A DNA stretch of 64,000 nt from Verticillium longisporum (taxonomy: Eukaryota > Ascomycota > Sordariomycetes > Glomerellales > Plectosphaerellaceae). The DNA lies in NCBI GenBank assembly GCA_019188255.1, contig JAETXT010000005.1:4340001-4404000 (forward strand), given 5' to 3'. Below, piece by piece: positions 44,813-57,092 of this stretch (within the stretch, counting starts at the first letter, position 1; each line of letters starts with the position of its first letter). A program made the position numbers and the translations under genes. The notes below the pieces were generated by a model. It saw only the letters and a program-made list of their open reading frames with translations, was not told where the DNA came from and made no database searches.

Positions 44813-47161
44813 CTACGTCCAAAGCATACACGTGCCGTCGGCGCCGGCGGACACGCACCACGGCTCGGTGGGGTGCCAGTCGACATCCATGACGCCGAGC
44901 TTGGCGACGACCTTGTGGCCCTTGAGCATCTTGACGGGCACAATCGTGGGGTTCTCCATGAGGTCGCTGACGACCTTGCCGTGGAAGATCTGCAGGCTGC
45001 CGTCGTCGGACGCGTCGGCGAACAGCGGCAGGCCGCCGCGGTGGAAGCGCACGGCGCGGATGGCCTCGGGGTGGAAGCGCATCGTCTTGTAGGGGCGCGT
45101 CGAGAGGTCGAGGTCGTGCCACAGCAGGCGCCTGTCGTAGGAGCCGACGATGATGTTGTCGCCGCCGGGGTGCACGTCGAACGAGGAGATCCAGCGCGCG
45201 CCGGGCTGCAGCATCTTGACGAGCTCGACCTTTTGCAGGTCGTAGCAGCGAATCTTGCGCTGCGTCGCGACGAAGAGGAGGGGCTTGGACGGGTGCCAGT
45301 GCGCCGTCTGCACGAGGCCCTGGAACTTCTTGAACGGGATCTGCGTGAGGTGCTTCGAGAGCGTGTGGATCGCCACCGAGCTGCGCTGACCTGTCGGCGA
45401 CACGGTGCTGAAGTAGTCGCCGCGGCGCTGCCAGCTGATGACCTTGACGACGGCGCGCACCGTCACCTTGAGGAGCACGCCCTGGTCCTCGAGCTTGGCG
45501 CCGGGACGCGTCCACTTGGCCGGCGGCTCCTTGGTCGTGCCTGTCGCCGAGGGCTGCGCGCCGTTGGTGGCGTAGCCGAAGCCGGCGTCGATGATGTCGC
45601 GGCTGGCCTTGTCGATGCCGTCGGCACCGCGCGGGGGCACGATGAGGAAGATGTCCTCACCGGCCGCCGCCGCCAGAATGAACGTCTCCTTGGACGGGCG
45701 CCAGCGGACGGCGTTGACGGCCTCGTCGAGGCTGATCTTGGCCATCCACTCCTGGCGACCGGTGCGCAGGTGCCACAGGCGGACGGTGCAGTCGCCGCCG
45801 CCGCTCGCGAGCCACTCGCCGTCGGGGCTGACGGCGAGCGAGCGCACGCGGCCCTCGTGGCCGCGGAAGATGGTCTGGCACGCCGTGGGGAAGGGGCGCA
45901 ACTCCTCCGGGCGGGGCAACTTGGGGAGCAGGGACGCCGGGTCGATGTTGAGCCTGTTCTTGCGCATGCGGGGCGCGAGGTAGAGATCGAGGCAACGGTT
46001 GAAACGCTCCTTGACGAGCTCGCCGTACGCGGGGACCTTGCGCAGCGAGTCAAACTTGGCGGGCATGTACTCCTTTTCCCTCTCCTCGGGATCTTGCTTC
46101 AGCCACTCCTCCTTCTCGGCCTGTGTGGGCAGGTACTCGGGTGGGGGTTGTAGCTGAGGTCGTAGCGGGGGGTGGCAGCTTGGGCGCGGGGATGTTCATG
46201 ACGTTGAAGGGTTGGGGCTCCTCGTTGGCCCAGATGTCGTAGTATGTCTCCTCCTTCTCCTCCTCCTCCCTCTCCTTCTCCTCTTCCGGCTTGTATGGCA
46301 GGATGCGGCCCTCCTTGATGGCGCGGACGAGCTTGGCGACCCTCTTGGCCTCGTGCTTCGAGGGGACGAAGCGACGCTTTGGCTCGGGAGCAGCGCTCAG
46401 AGGCATCTTCTCCTCAATGCTCGTGAAGTACTCGACCGTGTCCTGATTTTGTTAGTACGTTGCACAGGGATTGAGGATATGGAGATGCATACAGGGTAGG
46501 GGTCGTAGCCATCTTCGGGAACCTCGTTCATCTGGATCTTGCGCAGCAGCTCGAGCTGGTCCTGGGTCAGGTTGAGAGGCTTGCCCGTCTCGGGGTCTGT
46601 CAGGCCGGTCCAGCCCTTGGGGATCTCAATGCTGTCGAGCAGGGCGTCGAGAGCCTCGCCGGTGGCCGGGCGCATGATCTTCTTGCCGTTGATGTCGTAG
46701 CCGATGTGAGGGTAGGAATCGTAGAAGGAGAGGGGAATGTCGCCAATGGTGTTGGCGGGGCCCTGGGCGTCCGAGTCGTCCGAGTCGTAGACGGGATCAA
46801 TCTCGTCGTACTCGTAGCGGACACCGCCATTGGCATCGGTGACGATGCGGTAGCTGGGCCCCTCATCTTCGTCGTCGCCGGCGGAAATCTTGCCGTCCTT
46901 GCGCGCATCCTCGCCGTCTGAAGGAATGTCTTCACTCAGGAAGCCATCATCCTCGTCCTCGTCCTCTTCGACGTCGCTGCCTTCGAGCCCGTCAAACTCG
47001 GCGCTGTCGTTGTCGGAATCAGACCCTTCAGAGCCTTCAAAGTCGGAATCGTCCTCGCCCTCTGACAAGACGCCTTCCAAAGCGACCTGGTTCAGCTCAT
47101 CGTCGGATTCAGGCTCAGCCTGCGAACCCTTTCGCTTCTTGAGACCCTGCTGTGGCGCCAT
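44813..47161 (-). CDS. Ribosome biogenesis protein Erb1 (BOP1 family); frame broken at two adjacent sites
   Basis: Exons 46493-47161 and 44813-46442, with an intron carrying TACTAAC. The N-terminus [20 protein letters not shown] is very acidic. It leads into the BOP1NT domain ([33 protein letters not shown]) and then a C-terminal WD40 propeller ([20 protein letters not shown] to [10 protein letters not shown]). Erb1 joins Nop7 and Ytm1 in 60S pre-ribosome maturation in the nucleolus. Two single-base losses lie only about 25 bp apart, in a G6 run 46167-46172 and a G5 run 46143-46147 (plus strand), around YDLSYN. Restoring both gives 766 residues. Confidence 0.93.
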
Positions 47162-48510
47162 TGGGTGAGGGAAAGAGTGTGGTGGTGGTGGTGGTGATGT
47201 TGGGGGGGTTTAGGTTGAGGGAGGTGCCTGCATCCAGACAGTGTTTGGCGGTGTTGGTGCGGCAGGTGCACTACAATGCTCGAATGGACAATTTTTTTTC
47301 TTTCTGCCGCGGGACGGTAAACGGGGGGGAGCTTCTCTCTAGTCGGTTGGCCGCCTTCCTCATTGTGGTCCGATGGTGGGGTTCTCTTGTCGGGAGCAGT
47401 GGCCAATGGGAAGACTCCGTAGGTGCTGATGCGTGGCTTGCGTGGGTGGCTGACATCAGGCGCCGCGCCCGCTGCCAGTCTGCTGGTGCTGCCCACTCAG
47501 GCTCCCTAGAGCACCCCTCACACGGCTTCCAGGACACCCAGGCAGTTCCAGGGAGCCGGTGAGAGAGAGGTTTCCAGGCGTCTTCTGGCGTACAAAGAGG
47601 CGCCTCAGCTCGCTGCAACTCCGGCCAAAACGGACAACGGCGCGGCCGTAGTCTGCTCCAAGACGCAACGAAACACAACGTAACATCCTGGGGACGGTCC
47701 CAGTTAGGAAAGTATGCTGCCCGTGATTATTTTTGGCACACGATGGCGTTGGAAGCCGGATGACTCTAGCGGTAGGCAACGAGGTGTGCCATGGGAAATG
47801 ACGGGCCGTTTGACGTCAACACCATCTGGTCAGGAATCTATAGGGTTCACCGGATCATCTTTGGGCCCCTACGAGGGGCTGAGATGGTGCTTCTTTCAAA
47901 GAGTTAGGTCGTCCCCAGAGAGAAAGATGGCTGAGTAATCTGCTCACGTTGCTGTGAATGGCCACCGCTTCAACATCTACGCCCGGAAGGATTCCCCTGG
48001 GTCCCCCCCCCTCATATGACTCCCCTTCCTGTCTGGCGTGTCCTTCGGTCGGTTCTTCTCCTTTCATCCTCGTCTGCCTCACTCATAGCCCCGAATTCAA
48101 GTCATCCGTTCGCTACGTATCCATTCAAAGCCAAGACAGCCATTCAGCCCTAACGCATCGTACCTGCAAGGCGCGTGTCAGCCTGCCCGCTTCAGCCCGA
48201 CTGTGCTAGCCATCAGGCGGAGCCACGTCTTGGGTCTCGATACACTCGTGCATGGCGCACGCCGTCGCGCCCTACCTCCACCACCACCAGGACCACCAAC
48301 CACTGCCGCTGCTACGTATTCCCTCGAAGTGACCGGCAAACTAAATCACCGCTGCCGTCAGCAAACGTTATAAACCCGGCCCTCCATCTCACTGTCCCGA
48401 GCTGCCGGATCCTGAAATATTGACATCATCATCTGTTTGTTCGTCTGATTGTCAGGCACACATCGCCACGCCTTCAGTTCATAGACACGCCAACCCCCCG
48501 ATCCTTCGCC
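47162..48510. promoter_or_regulatory. Divergent upstream region of Erb1 and the Zn2Cys6 regulator
   Basis: 1.35 kb with no recognisable gene. It should contain both promoters. No specific element was assigned. Confidence 0.45.
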
Positions 48511-50135
48511 ATGTCCCAGTCGCCTCCGACAAAGTCCAAGGCCATGTCCAGGTCCAAGCCAGAATCTACGTCTGGCATCGTGAAACACAGAGCATGTGAT
48601 GAGTGCCGTAAGCCCACCTCCTGTTGCGTCTACATTGTCCTTGAGACGTCTGACCATGGCCATTAGGAACGCGCAAGCTGGCCTGCTCGAAGGAGCCGGA
48701 TGGCTGCTCTCGGTGCTGCAAAGAAGGCATCATCTGCGTCTATTCAGCGCAGAAGCCCATGGGCAGACCACGGAAGCGCCGCCATGTGGAGGATGCCGAA
48801 GAGCAGCCATCGACGACCCAATCAGAGATTCCCAGCCTGCAAGACTCGTTGAGACCATCATCACATGTTCAGCCCGATTCGCTACCGGTAAGCAGCGATC
48901 TGGACTTGGACTTTGCGTCATTCTACCATGGCGACAATGACTACCTCGTCAACACGGACATGTCGACGATGGACTTTTTCGATACCGTCGGCGGCATCCC
49001 CTCCGTGGCTCCCGACTTTGCCAGCTTTGCAATGCCGTACTCGGAACCTCAACTGGCCGCCAGCGGCTTGCAGTTCGGCGGCGTTGACCTGTTAGGTGGC
49101 ATCAACTTCGATGACAAGGACCCGGCTAACAAACAGGTGTCCGAAGATATTACTACTGACTTGAACTACATCTACTCCAAAGCGCCTGTACGGTTCGCGG
49201 AAGATCAACCCGCACCGGCGCACGACCTTGCGTCGGCACCTCAAGTAGCAACGTCCCACCAAGTGTCATTCCCCTATTCCTCTCAACACCAGAACCAGAC
49301 GCCGAACCCGGAGTCTTCCGATTCTTCGACTTCATCAGCTACAACACCGGCCTCCTCGCCGGACTCCGACGTCAGCCCCAAGCCTGCCCACAAATCCATC
49401 CCCCATATCAACTGCGCCTGTCTTTCCCAGATCTATCTCTCGCTTGACTCGCTGTCGAGGCTCCCCGATGACATTGGCGCAGCGATGCGCGCTGCACGCA
49501 ACGCCGCCAAGACGGCGCACAATCTCATCACCTGCCCGACGTGTAGCACCCCATACATCGACGACCCGTCTAAGCAGGCGCCGATGCAGGCCTTCCAGAA
49601 CACCATGCTCCTCGGCATGCTGATTCCGACCGTCGTCAATGCCTACGTGCGCATCCTCGAGCTCGTCGACGAGGCCACAGCCGAGGCCAAGGAGAAGGGA
49701 CAGACGCTGCTCTTCCGCTTCGTCGAGTACGGCGGCCTCTGGGGCGAGCTCGAGGCCATTGACAAGTTCACGTGCCGCACGGTCGAGACGTACGACAACA
49801 AGGAAATGGAGCCGGACAAGTGGCGCATGACGATTCGGGCGGTGCTCAAGATTGACATTTACGGCTTTGACGTCGACTGCTCGTCCGTCCTCGACGGGTC
49901 GCGCGTCCCGCACCGCCACCTTGGGCCCAAGGACGTCATTGGCCTCATGGAGGAGAGGTCGAATCACCGGCACGATCAGATCGATGCCATGGTCGCCGCG
50001 GGCTTGCCGCACCCGATGCAGGGGAATCCGCTGCTGCCGAACAATCACCGTCCGACGGGCAGCAAGGACGATAGGAACTGTCTGAAGATTGTGGAGATGG
50101 CGAGGACGGCCTTGGACAATCTCGTCATTGCGTGA
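48511..50135 (+). CDS. Zn(II)2Cys6 transcription factor with AT-hook-like motif
   Basis: Exons 48511-48607 and 48667-50135 encode 521 residues. The binuclear zinc cluster spans Cys29-Cys56 with spacing C-x2-C-x6-C-x6-C-x2-C-x6-C (CDECRTRKLAC, CSRCCKEGIIC), and the intron splits it after the second Cys. Directly behind lies MGRPRKRRH, an AT-hook core. The middle is Ser/Asp/Gln-rich and acidic (DLDLDFASFYHGDNDYL), fit for activation. The C-terminal half (CACLSQIYLSLDSLSRLPDD, TCPTCSTPYIDD) resembles the regulatory part of AflR-type fungal factors. The target genes are unknown; no metabolic cluster adjoins it. Confidence 0.85.
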
Positions 50136-51471
50136 GGCGTGACCTATGATTTTTTTTTCGAGGGTTGGTTCCCTCTAGCAGGCGGGGGAGGGATGAAGTC
50201 GAGGTTGTCGCTGCGGGACAAGTCACGAATGAACGCTAGCAGGCGGACTTGAAGTATTACGATGACGCTATCTCGTGTGTATTGTATGGTTCGGGGTACA
50301 GCTATGATATCCAAAGGCAACGTCTAGACTTTTACTCTCTTTTTCACAGATACAAGGGCTGAATGCATTTTCCGAGCAGGTGATGCAGTTGCTGCCACCT
50401 CGTGCTTAGAGGGTCGCATTCGCAGTGCAGCCTAGGCTCAAGGCGGAAAGCCGTTCAGCCATGTACCTGCAGGCGGCGAGACGGCTGCCCCTGAGGAGCC
50501 GATGGTCCCGGTCGCTGTGCACGATTCGCAGTGAACAGGGTCAAACGGAGAAGAACCATCATGTTCGGCCATTGGACTATTGGCCACAGCAGGACACGGC
50601 GCCCGGCGATGTTGCGTCGTTCACCAGGTCTGTCTCCAGGCTGCCGTCACCTTGTGACACAACGGAACCCGAGCGTCGCGAGGAACAGCCATAAGCCGAG
50701 CCTGGCTCACGGAAGCCGCGCACCGCATCGGCCGGGCCCCTGAATTGCCCCCCCCTCCCCCCGCTAACGCCAAACAGCCAAGCGCCAGACGTGACTAAGA
50801 CGACGGGGCCTAGACTGGGGCGTGGTCGTGGCAGATCTGAGATATGGAGCGTGGAAGCTCCGCCCCATGCCCAGGCTCTCTGCTGACCCGACTCTGCTGG
50901 TCATCACGCCTGCCTTTGCCTGGCTCTCTGCCTGCCTGTCTCTCTGCCCGCCTGTCTCTCTGCCTGCCCGTCTCTCTGCCTGCCTGCCACCGTCTCTGCT
51001 GTGCCCATGCATGCGAAAGCGAGCGACGACATCGTGATTTCCTTACGTTACTGCCTCGGTGGCTGACATTCAATTTGCCCTTCCCCCCGGGCGAGACGTA
51101 ACTTTCCTTCACCTGCATTACTGCTGCAACCCTTTTTTGCGCTTCTCCTCCTACCATCATCCATTTCTCTCTCCCTCTCTCTCTCCCTCTCTCTCTACCT
51201 CTCCGTATTCTCTGCGCTGGTCTTCGTTTCGGAACCCCCTCCATTCATCCAGAAATTGGTTGTTTTCTTCCATCGGCATGCCCATCTGACGCTGCTGTCA
51301 TCGCCCGACACCCACCCCCCAAGTGGCGTTCACTGCATTCCCCCGCTGGAAGCCTTCTACGTCACCCTGGGCAAACTCGCGTCCTCGACACCGCTTCTCT
51401 CAAACATATTTCATCGGCCCAGACGCTTGGCCCTCTCGATCGACAGATTCCTACTCGAAGAATCCCCTCCG
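50136..51471. other. Intergenic, with pyrimidine-rich tracts upstream of the STIMATE-type gene
   Basis: Degenerate CTGCCTGTCTCT repeats lie at about 50925-51000 and a CTCTCTCC tract at about 51165-51205. The latter sits 270-310 bp upstream of the next start, as often seen in fungal promoters. The TF 3' region is at the left. No gene was recognised. Confidence 0.55.
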
Positions 51472-52702
51472 ATGGCACCCCCTGCAGGCTTCGCGATAGC
51501 CGTCGAAGATGCCTCCACAACCGTCGCCGCGGCGTTAGCGACCCTTGCATCACCGTCCTCCGTCGTCTCCTCCCTCGCGTCAGTCGCCGCCGCAACCACG
51601 GCGACACCGACATCAACAACACCCGCCGACGCCGCTGCCGCTGTGGCCGCCCTCGTCAAGCCCTCCGAGGGCGACTGCGAGCTCCTCGGCAACTTTGCCC
51701 TCCTCGTGCAGCTGGCCCTCGGTGGCCTGGCCCTGCTCGTCCTCGTGTACAAGCGCTGGAAGGAGCGCCCGCAGCGGCCCGTCAAGATCTGGTTCTTTGA
51801 CGTGTCGAAGCAGGTGTTTGGCTCGGTCCTCGTGCACATTGCCAACGTCTTCATGTCCATGCTGACGTCGGGCCGCTTCAACGTCCAGGTCGAGCCGGCT
51901 TCGGCTGCGACGGTGGCGGGACGCATGCTCGCGAGCAGGGCCGACGACTACACGCCGAATCCGTGCTCTTTCTACCTCCTGAACCTCGCCATCGACGTAG
52001 GTGTCCCTCGGGCATCGTTTTTCTGCTGTGTATGTGTCACTGACATTGGTAGACCACCATCGGCATTCCCATCCTCATCGGCCTCCTCAAGGTCTTCACA
52101 CTCGGCCTCTCCTACACCCCCCTCGGCAAGCCCGCCGAGTCGATCCAGTCTGGCAACTACGGCAGCCCGCCCAACGCCTGGTGGTGGCTCAAACAGTCTC
52201 TCATTTACTTCTGCGGCCTCTTCGGCATGAAGGTCGTCGTCCTGCTCATCTTCCTTGTCTTCCCTGGATCTCCCGCGTCGGCGACTGGGCCCTGCGCTGG
52301 ACCGAGGGCAACGAGCAGCTTCAGATCTTCTTCGTCATGATGTTCTTCCCCCTCATCATGAATGCTATGCAGTACTACATAATTGACTCGTTCATCAAGA
52401 AGGCCGTCGGTGGCGACCACGAGCGCGTGCCCGAGGAGGACCCCGAGTGGACCTCAGGCAACGCGGCCGCAAGCCCTTACGATGACCGCTCCGGCCTCTT
52501 CGACAGCGATGACGAGGAGGATCAGGACTCGGACGCCACGGCCAAGGTGCGGCAGAGCAGCAAGCAGCTGCTGAAGCAGGACGAGCCGCAAGAGTACGAC
52601 CCCGACCTCGACGGCGATGCCCAGACGATTGTCGGTAGCAGCGCAAGTCGTCGGCACGAGCCGCGGGTCAAGGTGTCGCGGGATCTCTATCCCAGGGAGT
52701 AA
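51472..52702 (+). CDS. STIMATE/YPL162C-type multi-pass membrane protein; frame broken by one missing base
   Basis: Exons 51472-51996 and 52053-52702. After a Ser/Thr/Ala-rich N-terminus come about five membrane segments (LLVQLALGGLALLVLVY, TIGIPILIGLLKVFTLGL, VVVLLIFLVFPWISRVGDWA, FFVMMFFPLIMNAMQYY). Conserved words are VKIWFFDVSKQVFGS and NPCSFYLLNLAID. The family includes yeast YPL162C of the vacuolar membrane and animal STIMATE/TMEM110 at ER-plasma membrane junctions. The fungal role is not established. The frame slips at the C3 run 52262-52264, inside FLVFPWIS. One base gives 391 residues with an acidic tail (DSDDEEDQDSD). Confidence 0.85.
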
Positions 52703-53787
52703 ACGGGCGCCTTGTTTTTCTCTCTCTTTTGTGCATCATCTTTTTCCTTTGTTTGACGGAACTGTTTTATTCTTCATATCGGACGGCTGCTGTACCAACG
52801 GGCTGGAGTCTGGCTTTACTTGCATAACAGTACTGGCGCAACGGCGGGGGCACACAGGGTCTCTCTCCCATTATACACGCACACATTATTGGTCGCCATG
52901 GACATGGCGGCGTGACAGCCTTCAATTGACGTAATCGCTCTTGACTGTTTGATTGCCTTGTTCTTCTATCGGTGTATCCTTTCACATGCTGAGACTGAGT
53001 AACTCGACCTGGCGAGGCTTGGCTGCCGTTGCTTCCTGCCAAGCCGCATCGCGTTGACACCCGGCCATCAGACGTCTCTTTAACCTTGGCGTTTCACGCA
53101 CAGCGTACACCCTGGAACCCCATCGGCCTCAGCCGAGTCCTCCCGAACAAGGGCATCGCAAATCATCAATCTGACACTGCGCATTCATCTCCACTTCCTC
53201 GGATTCGCATGCGTCAACACTGACGTGGCTACTATTCCACCACCTCACGAACGTCGGCACGCCATTCACTCACAGTGCGGTCGAGCATGCAGGCAAGAAT
53301 GAAGCTTCATCTTCCCGATTTCGGCCGAGGCCCAATCTCACATGTGCCCACAGGCAAGAATCCAAGAAAACATGGGAGGACAGCGGATCTTTGCTTTGAC
53401 GATTGGAGATCGTACCATCTCTGAAGCCCGAGGGGGCTATCACATGGCAGCACCATGACTGACACCTCTCTCTCCCTTCCTCGGGCGTTTGGCGAAGATT
53501 TAGACATGGAAAATGATGAGAACACAAAAGAAAATGAAAAAAAAGAAAACGCCACAAGCGCCCTTTCGTCCAGTCCGCATGATAGTGTGTGTGTTCCAGA
53601 AGCACGTACAGTCCCAGCCTGACACCAATGCAGGAAAACCAGTTCAAAAAGAACAACAAGAAGAAGACGGGAACAAGAAAGAAAACGCCGAGTCATATGC
53701 CGCAGATGGTGTAGACAGTTCGGAGCGGAAAACAAAAGGCCAGCTCAGAGGACAGACACGCTTGAATCCAAAAAGCAGATCCCCGCT
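52703..53787. other. Intergenic, convergent 3' regions
   Basis: Between the STIMATE-type and Pin2-like stops. A-rich codes around 53510-53560 and 53650-53700 are on the plus strand. No gene was recognised. Confidence 0.5.
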
Positions 53788-55355
53788 TTACACGCCGCTC
53801 CATCCCTGCTGCGCGGGCTGGTACGCCCTGAAGCCCGGGTAGGCAATCTCAGAGCCGCTGCTCTTGGGCGGCCGCTGGTCATGCTGCTGCTGGTGGTGCT
53901 GCTCGTCGTTGTAGCCGTAGCTCTGCTGCTGCTGCTGGGGCCGGCCACCGTAGCCGCCGCCGCTGCCGCCAAAGTCGAAGCCTTGCTGATGCGCGGGTGA
54001 CGAAGGGCCGGCTCGCGGCCGGCTCGCGTCCGAGTACTGCCTGTCCTGGGAATACTGCGGGCGGGCGTAGCCGCTGTCGGACTGGGGCCCAGGGGAGCGG
54101 CGGAAGCCGGGAGGTGCGGGCGAGGGCTGCGTCCGGGGCGGGCCGTAGGCGCGGCTCGGTGACGGGCTAGGGCTCGTGCGGGAGGGGCCGGCGTTCATGC
54201 CGTAGGATTGCTGCTGGTCGTAGCTGTCCTTGTAGTCTTGGGCGTATCCGTTGCCTCGAGGGGCGCCATAGCCGTTGTCCTGGTGGGGCGTGTGGCGGCC
54301 CTGATTCATGGCCATGCCGGCGGCGGGGCGCCGTAGGCTTGCTCGTTGCCGAATGAGGTGGTCGATTGATTGTAGCCGTTCTTGTTGTCGCTGTAATCAC
54401 TGTAGCCGTTCCCGACAGCGGCGTACGAGTCCATGTGCTGACCCTGACCTCCGAATCCGCCTTGTGCCTGTCCGTACGGCGTGTTGGGCGAGGGCAGGTG
54501 CGGGCTCATGGCGCCCGTGGCCATGAGGGGGATGGCGGGGTTGCTCTGCAAGTTGTTCATGCTCTGCAAGTTGTTCATGCTCTGCAAGTTGTTCATGCTC
54601 TGCAAGTTGTTCATGCTCTGCGCGGCGACTGGCTTCTTCATCGTATCCATCTCAACGGCTTCCTGCTCCAGCGAGACCCGCTTCGACCCGGCACTCTCCC
54701 ACGTGGGCATTGCGGGGAGAGCGTCGGACTGTCTCTTTTTCGACACGTCAAACTCGGCATACTGCGGCGGCGATGCAGTGGTGACGCCATGGGAGGGCGT
54801 CATGTCAGGGCTTGATACGGGGATGGCCGAGGCGAACATGGCGGGCTGTGACTTGTAGCCTTGGCCCGGGGGTAGGGCATGCGCGCCGTATGACTCGTCG
54901 AGGTACCTGTGTTTCTTGTCGCCCGGCGCATCGCAGCAGCCGCAGCAGTTGCCACAGCACTTGAGGCAGGAGAAGCATGTGCAGCAGCAAGAGACACCGC
55001 AGCACACGCATCGGATGACACACCAGACAATCGAGAAGATAATCAGGCCTCCCACCATGATGACGGCAATGACGGGCCACCTATACATGGAGAAGTCAGT
55101 GAACCAGGTCCAACAAGACGGCCTAGGGAGGGTCTATACGTACTTGCACCAGCTGACAGACATGCAGTTGTCCCAACTGGAGAGGGCTGTCCTGATGTCC
55201 GTGACGGTGTTGGTGACGTCGTTGACCGTGTTGCCGACATTGTTGACGGCGTCTGTGACCTGGCGCTGCTGCAGGTTCTCGGCGATACCTGCAGTGATCG
55301 AACCCCACCAGCCTCCCCTCAGGCTCCTCGCCATGGCGACGTCAACGTTAGGCAT
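53788..55355 (-). CDS. Pin2-like single-pass membrane protein with Cys cluster, hexapeptide repeats and prion-like tail; frame broken by one missing base
   Basis: Exons 55144-55355 and 53788-55080, with an intron before WPVIAVIMVGGLII. The short N-terminal part (MARSLRGGWWGSITAGIAEN) is followed by one membrane segment and a dense juxtamembrane Cys cluster (RCVCCGVSCCCTCFSCLKCC), likely palmitoylated. Further on, QSMNNL is repeated four times (18-bp DNA repeat at about 54545-54618), then comes a Gln/Tyr/Gly/Pro-rich tail with QQQQQSYGYNDEQHHQQQ. This matches the plan of fungal Pin2-family proteins, which in yeast reside in the Golgi/plasma membrane and have a prion-like domain. The frame slips near 54314-54320, after AYGAPPP. 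One base gives 501 residues. Confidence 0.78.
54545..54618 (-). repeat. 18-bp coding repeat encoding QSMNNL, four copies
   Basis: The near-identical 18-bp unit CTCTGCAAGTTGTTCATG (plus strand) lies within the Pin2-like gene and encodes Gln-Ser-Met-Asn-Asn-Leu repeats. Confidence 0.9.
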
Positions 55356-57092
55356 CGTGAGTGTCGTTGGTGGTGCTGTATTTGGTATGGGCTGTTTCGG
55401 CAGAGCAATATTGGTAGTCGGTACGTGTGAGTCTATAGCTCCATGCCCTGAGGAGCGTCAAGAAGAGAATGGCTGAAGTCGCTCGAAGCAGGCTTGGTAT
55501 GGCGAAGTCGCGCCGTGTCCTGAGGTCGGTTCGTGCGTTCGTTACACGATAGTTCCACCTCGGCCAACGTTGACCAACTCGCGGCCAAAAAAAAAAAAAA
55601 AAAAGAGCGTGGACTTCGCGAAACTGCGGCGCTGACAGATTGGAAGTATGCCGTCAGCCAAAAAGGCGTAAAGGAATGTCGCGAGGCGGAGAGGAGGGGG
55701 CTTCCCTCTGGCGGTTACCACGAGCGAGGCCTGTTGAGGGGGGGGGGAAGACGACGAATAGGAGTCGTGCAAGGAAGGATGGCTCGAGTGGTCGTGGATG
55801 GCCCAACACCTGTCGTCTCACAATTCGGGTGGGTGACACTGGGCAGTGCAGTGCAGTCGGTCAACAAGTTGTCGATTTCAGACGAATGGATTCGTATCGA
55901 TCGGGGATGCGATTGATGCTGGCTCGTATATTCGTTTGGCAGGCTGCGCTGTTTTGCGTGAAGCAGAGGACAAATGCTGCAGTGAGCGAGAGAGGGTGCG
56001 CCGATGGTTGGCAATGAATGTATAGTCGAAACAACGAAGGGACGGAAGAGAACAGGCAACGACGGCTCTTCCTCGCGAGGGCTAGGCTAGCCTGAATGCG
56101 TCTTGCCTCCTTGAGCACTTGTGCCGTCACGTCACAGCGTTGAGGAGCGTGCGAGGGCAGAGACGAAGGGATGCGGAAAGGGCGCGCCAGAAGGGGGCTG
56201 GGGGCTGGCTGCCTCGAGTTTGCGTGACGAAGCTGAAGGGGATGGCGGCCGGCTGCGACAATTTGATCCCAGTGCCAATGCCCACTGCCAAACTAGCGCC
56301 GTCTTCCTCCCCCCTGAGGGCTGCCTAGAGGGCCTTTTCGTCCCCTCCTCTCCCCTCTCGAAACGGGGCCGGAGAGCGGAGAGCGAGGAGAGCATGTGCC
56401 TCTCTGGCCCCTGAATCCTGGCCAAGCGAGGATTCACGCGGCATTACTATGTACGGTACCTACCTAGGTCCTCGTCACAAGGGCCTTGTCCCGTCCGCAA
56501 GCAGCCAAATGACGGGAATGTCGACCGCAATTTAGGGTCGGCTCTAGGGGACGCCCATGGTACGCTGAGGGGACGCCTAGGGGGCCGCTGTGGGCCTGTT
56601 GTGGGGACTGGCTCAAGGAGGATCGTCAGGTCCCTGGTTTTCTGAAACATGGTCGATCCACCTTATGTAATGACCACGGTCCCATCTCCTTCCGCGCTCC
56701 GCCACGCTTTCACTGCCCGTGGACGCACAAGCCACAGCTTGCTGACTGACTTCCTTCTTCGGTACCATGTTGCAACGATGTCCTGCAGATCGTACCTGGC
56801 CTGGTATTCGGCACTGGACCTGGTTCTATCCCGATCCTTCTGCTTCGGCCCCCAAACCCAGCATCATCCCATGTGCAGACCTAAGAGCTATTTTCATCGC
56901 GGCCCCCAACATCTGACCTTCGGTACCTAGTACCCCCCCCTCCTCAAGTGCATCCATCACATCGACCAGAGAGCCAGTGATGATAAGCTTCGACATGTCA
57001 TGCCTGCCTGCGTGCCCGCCTACCTCGGCTTCGCCATTGACATTCAAGTCGCGACCTTGAAATCTCTCTTGCTTTGAACCAAACAGAGCACA
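55356..57092. other. Intergenic, two promoters expected
   Basis: A poly-A run of about 17 lies at 55587-55603, a G8 run near 55739, and a GGTACCTACCTAGG word near 56453-56468. It separates the Pin2-like and DUF7730-type starts. No gene was recognised. Confidence 0.5.

Noticed and set aside
44873..46153. 426-codon plus-strand frame over the Erb1 WD40 region
   Set aside because: It overlaps a recognised WD40 propeller in antisense and has no domain of its own.
7929..54320. Programmed ribosomal frameshifting as the cause of the many frame changes
   Set aside because: Sites differ in sequence, lie in unrelated genes, lack a shared slippery heptamer, and all need the same one-base correction. 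Sequence error is simpler.
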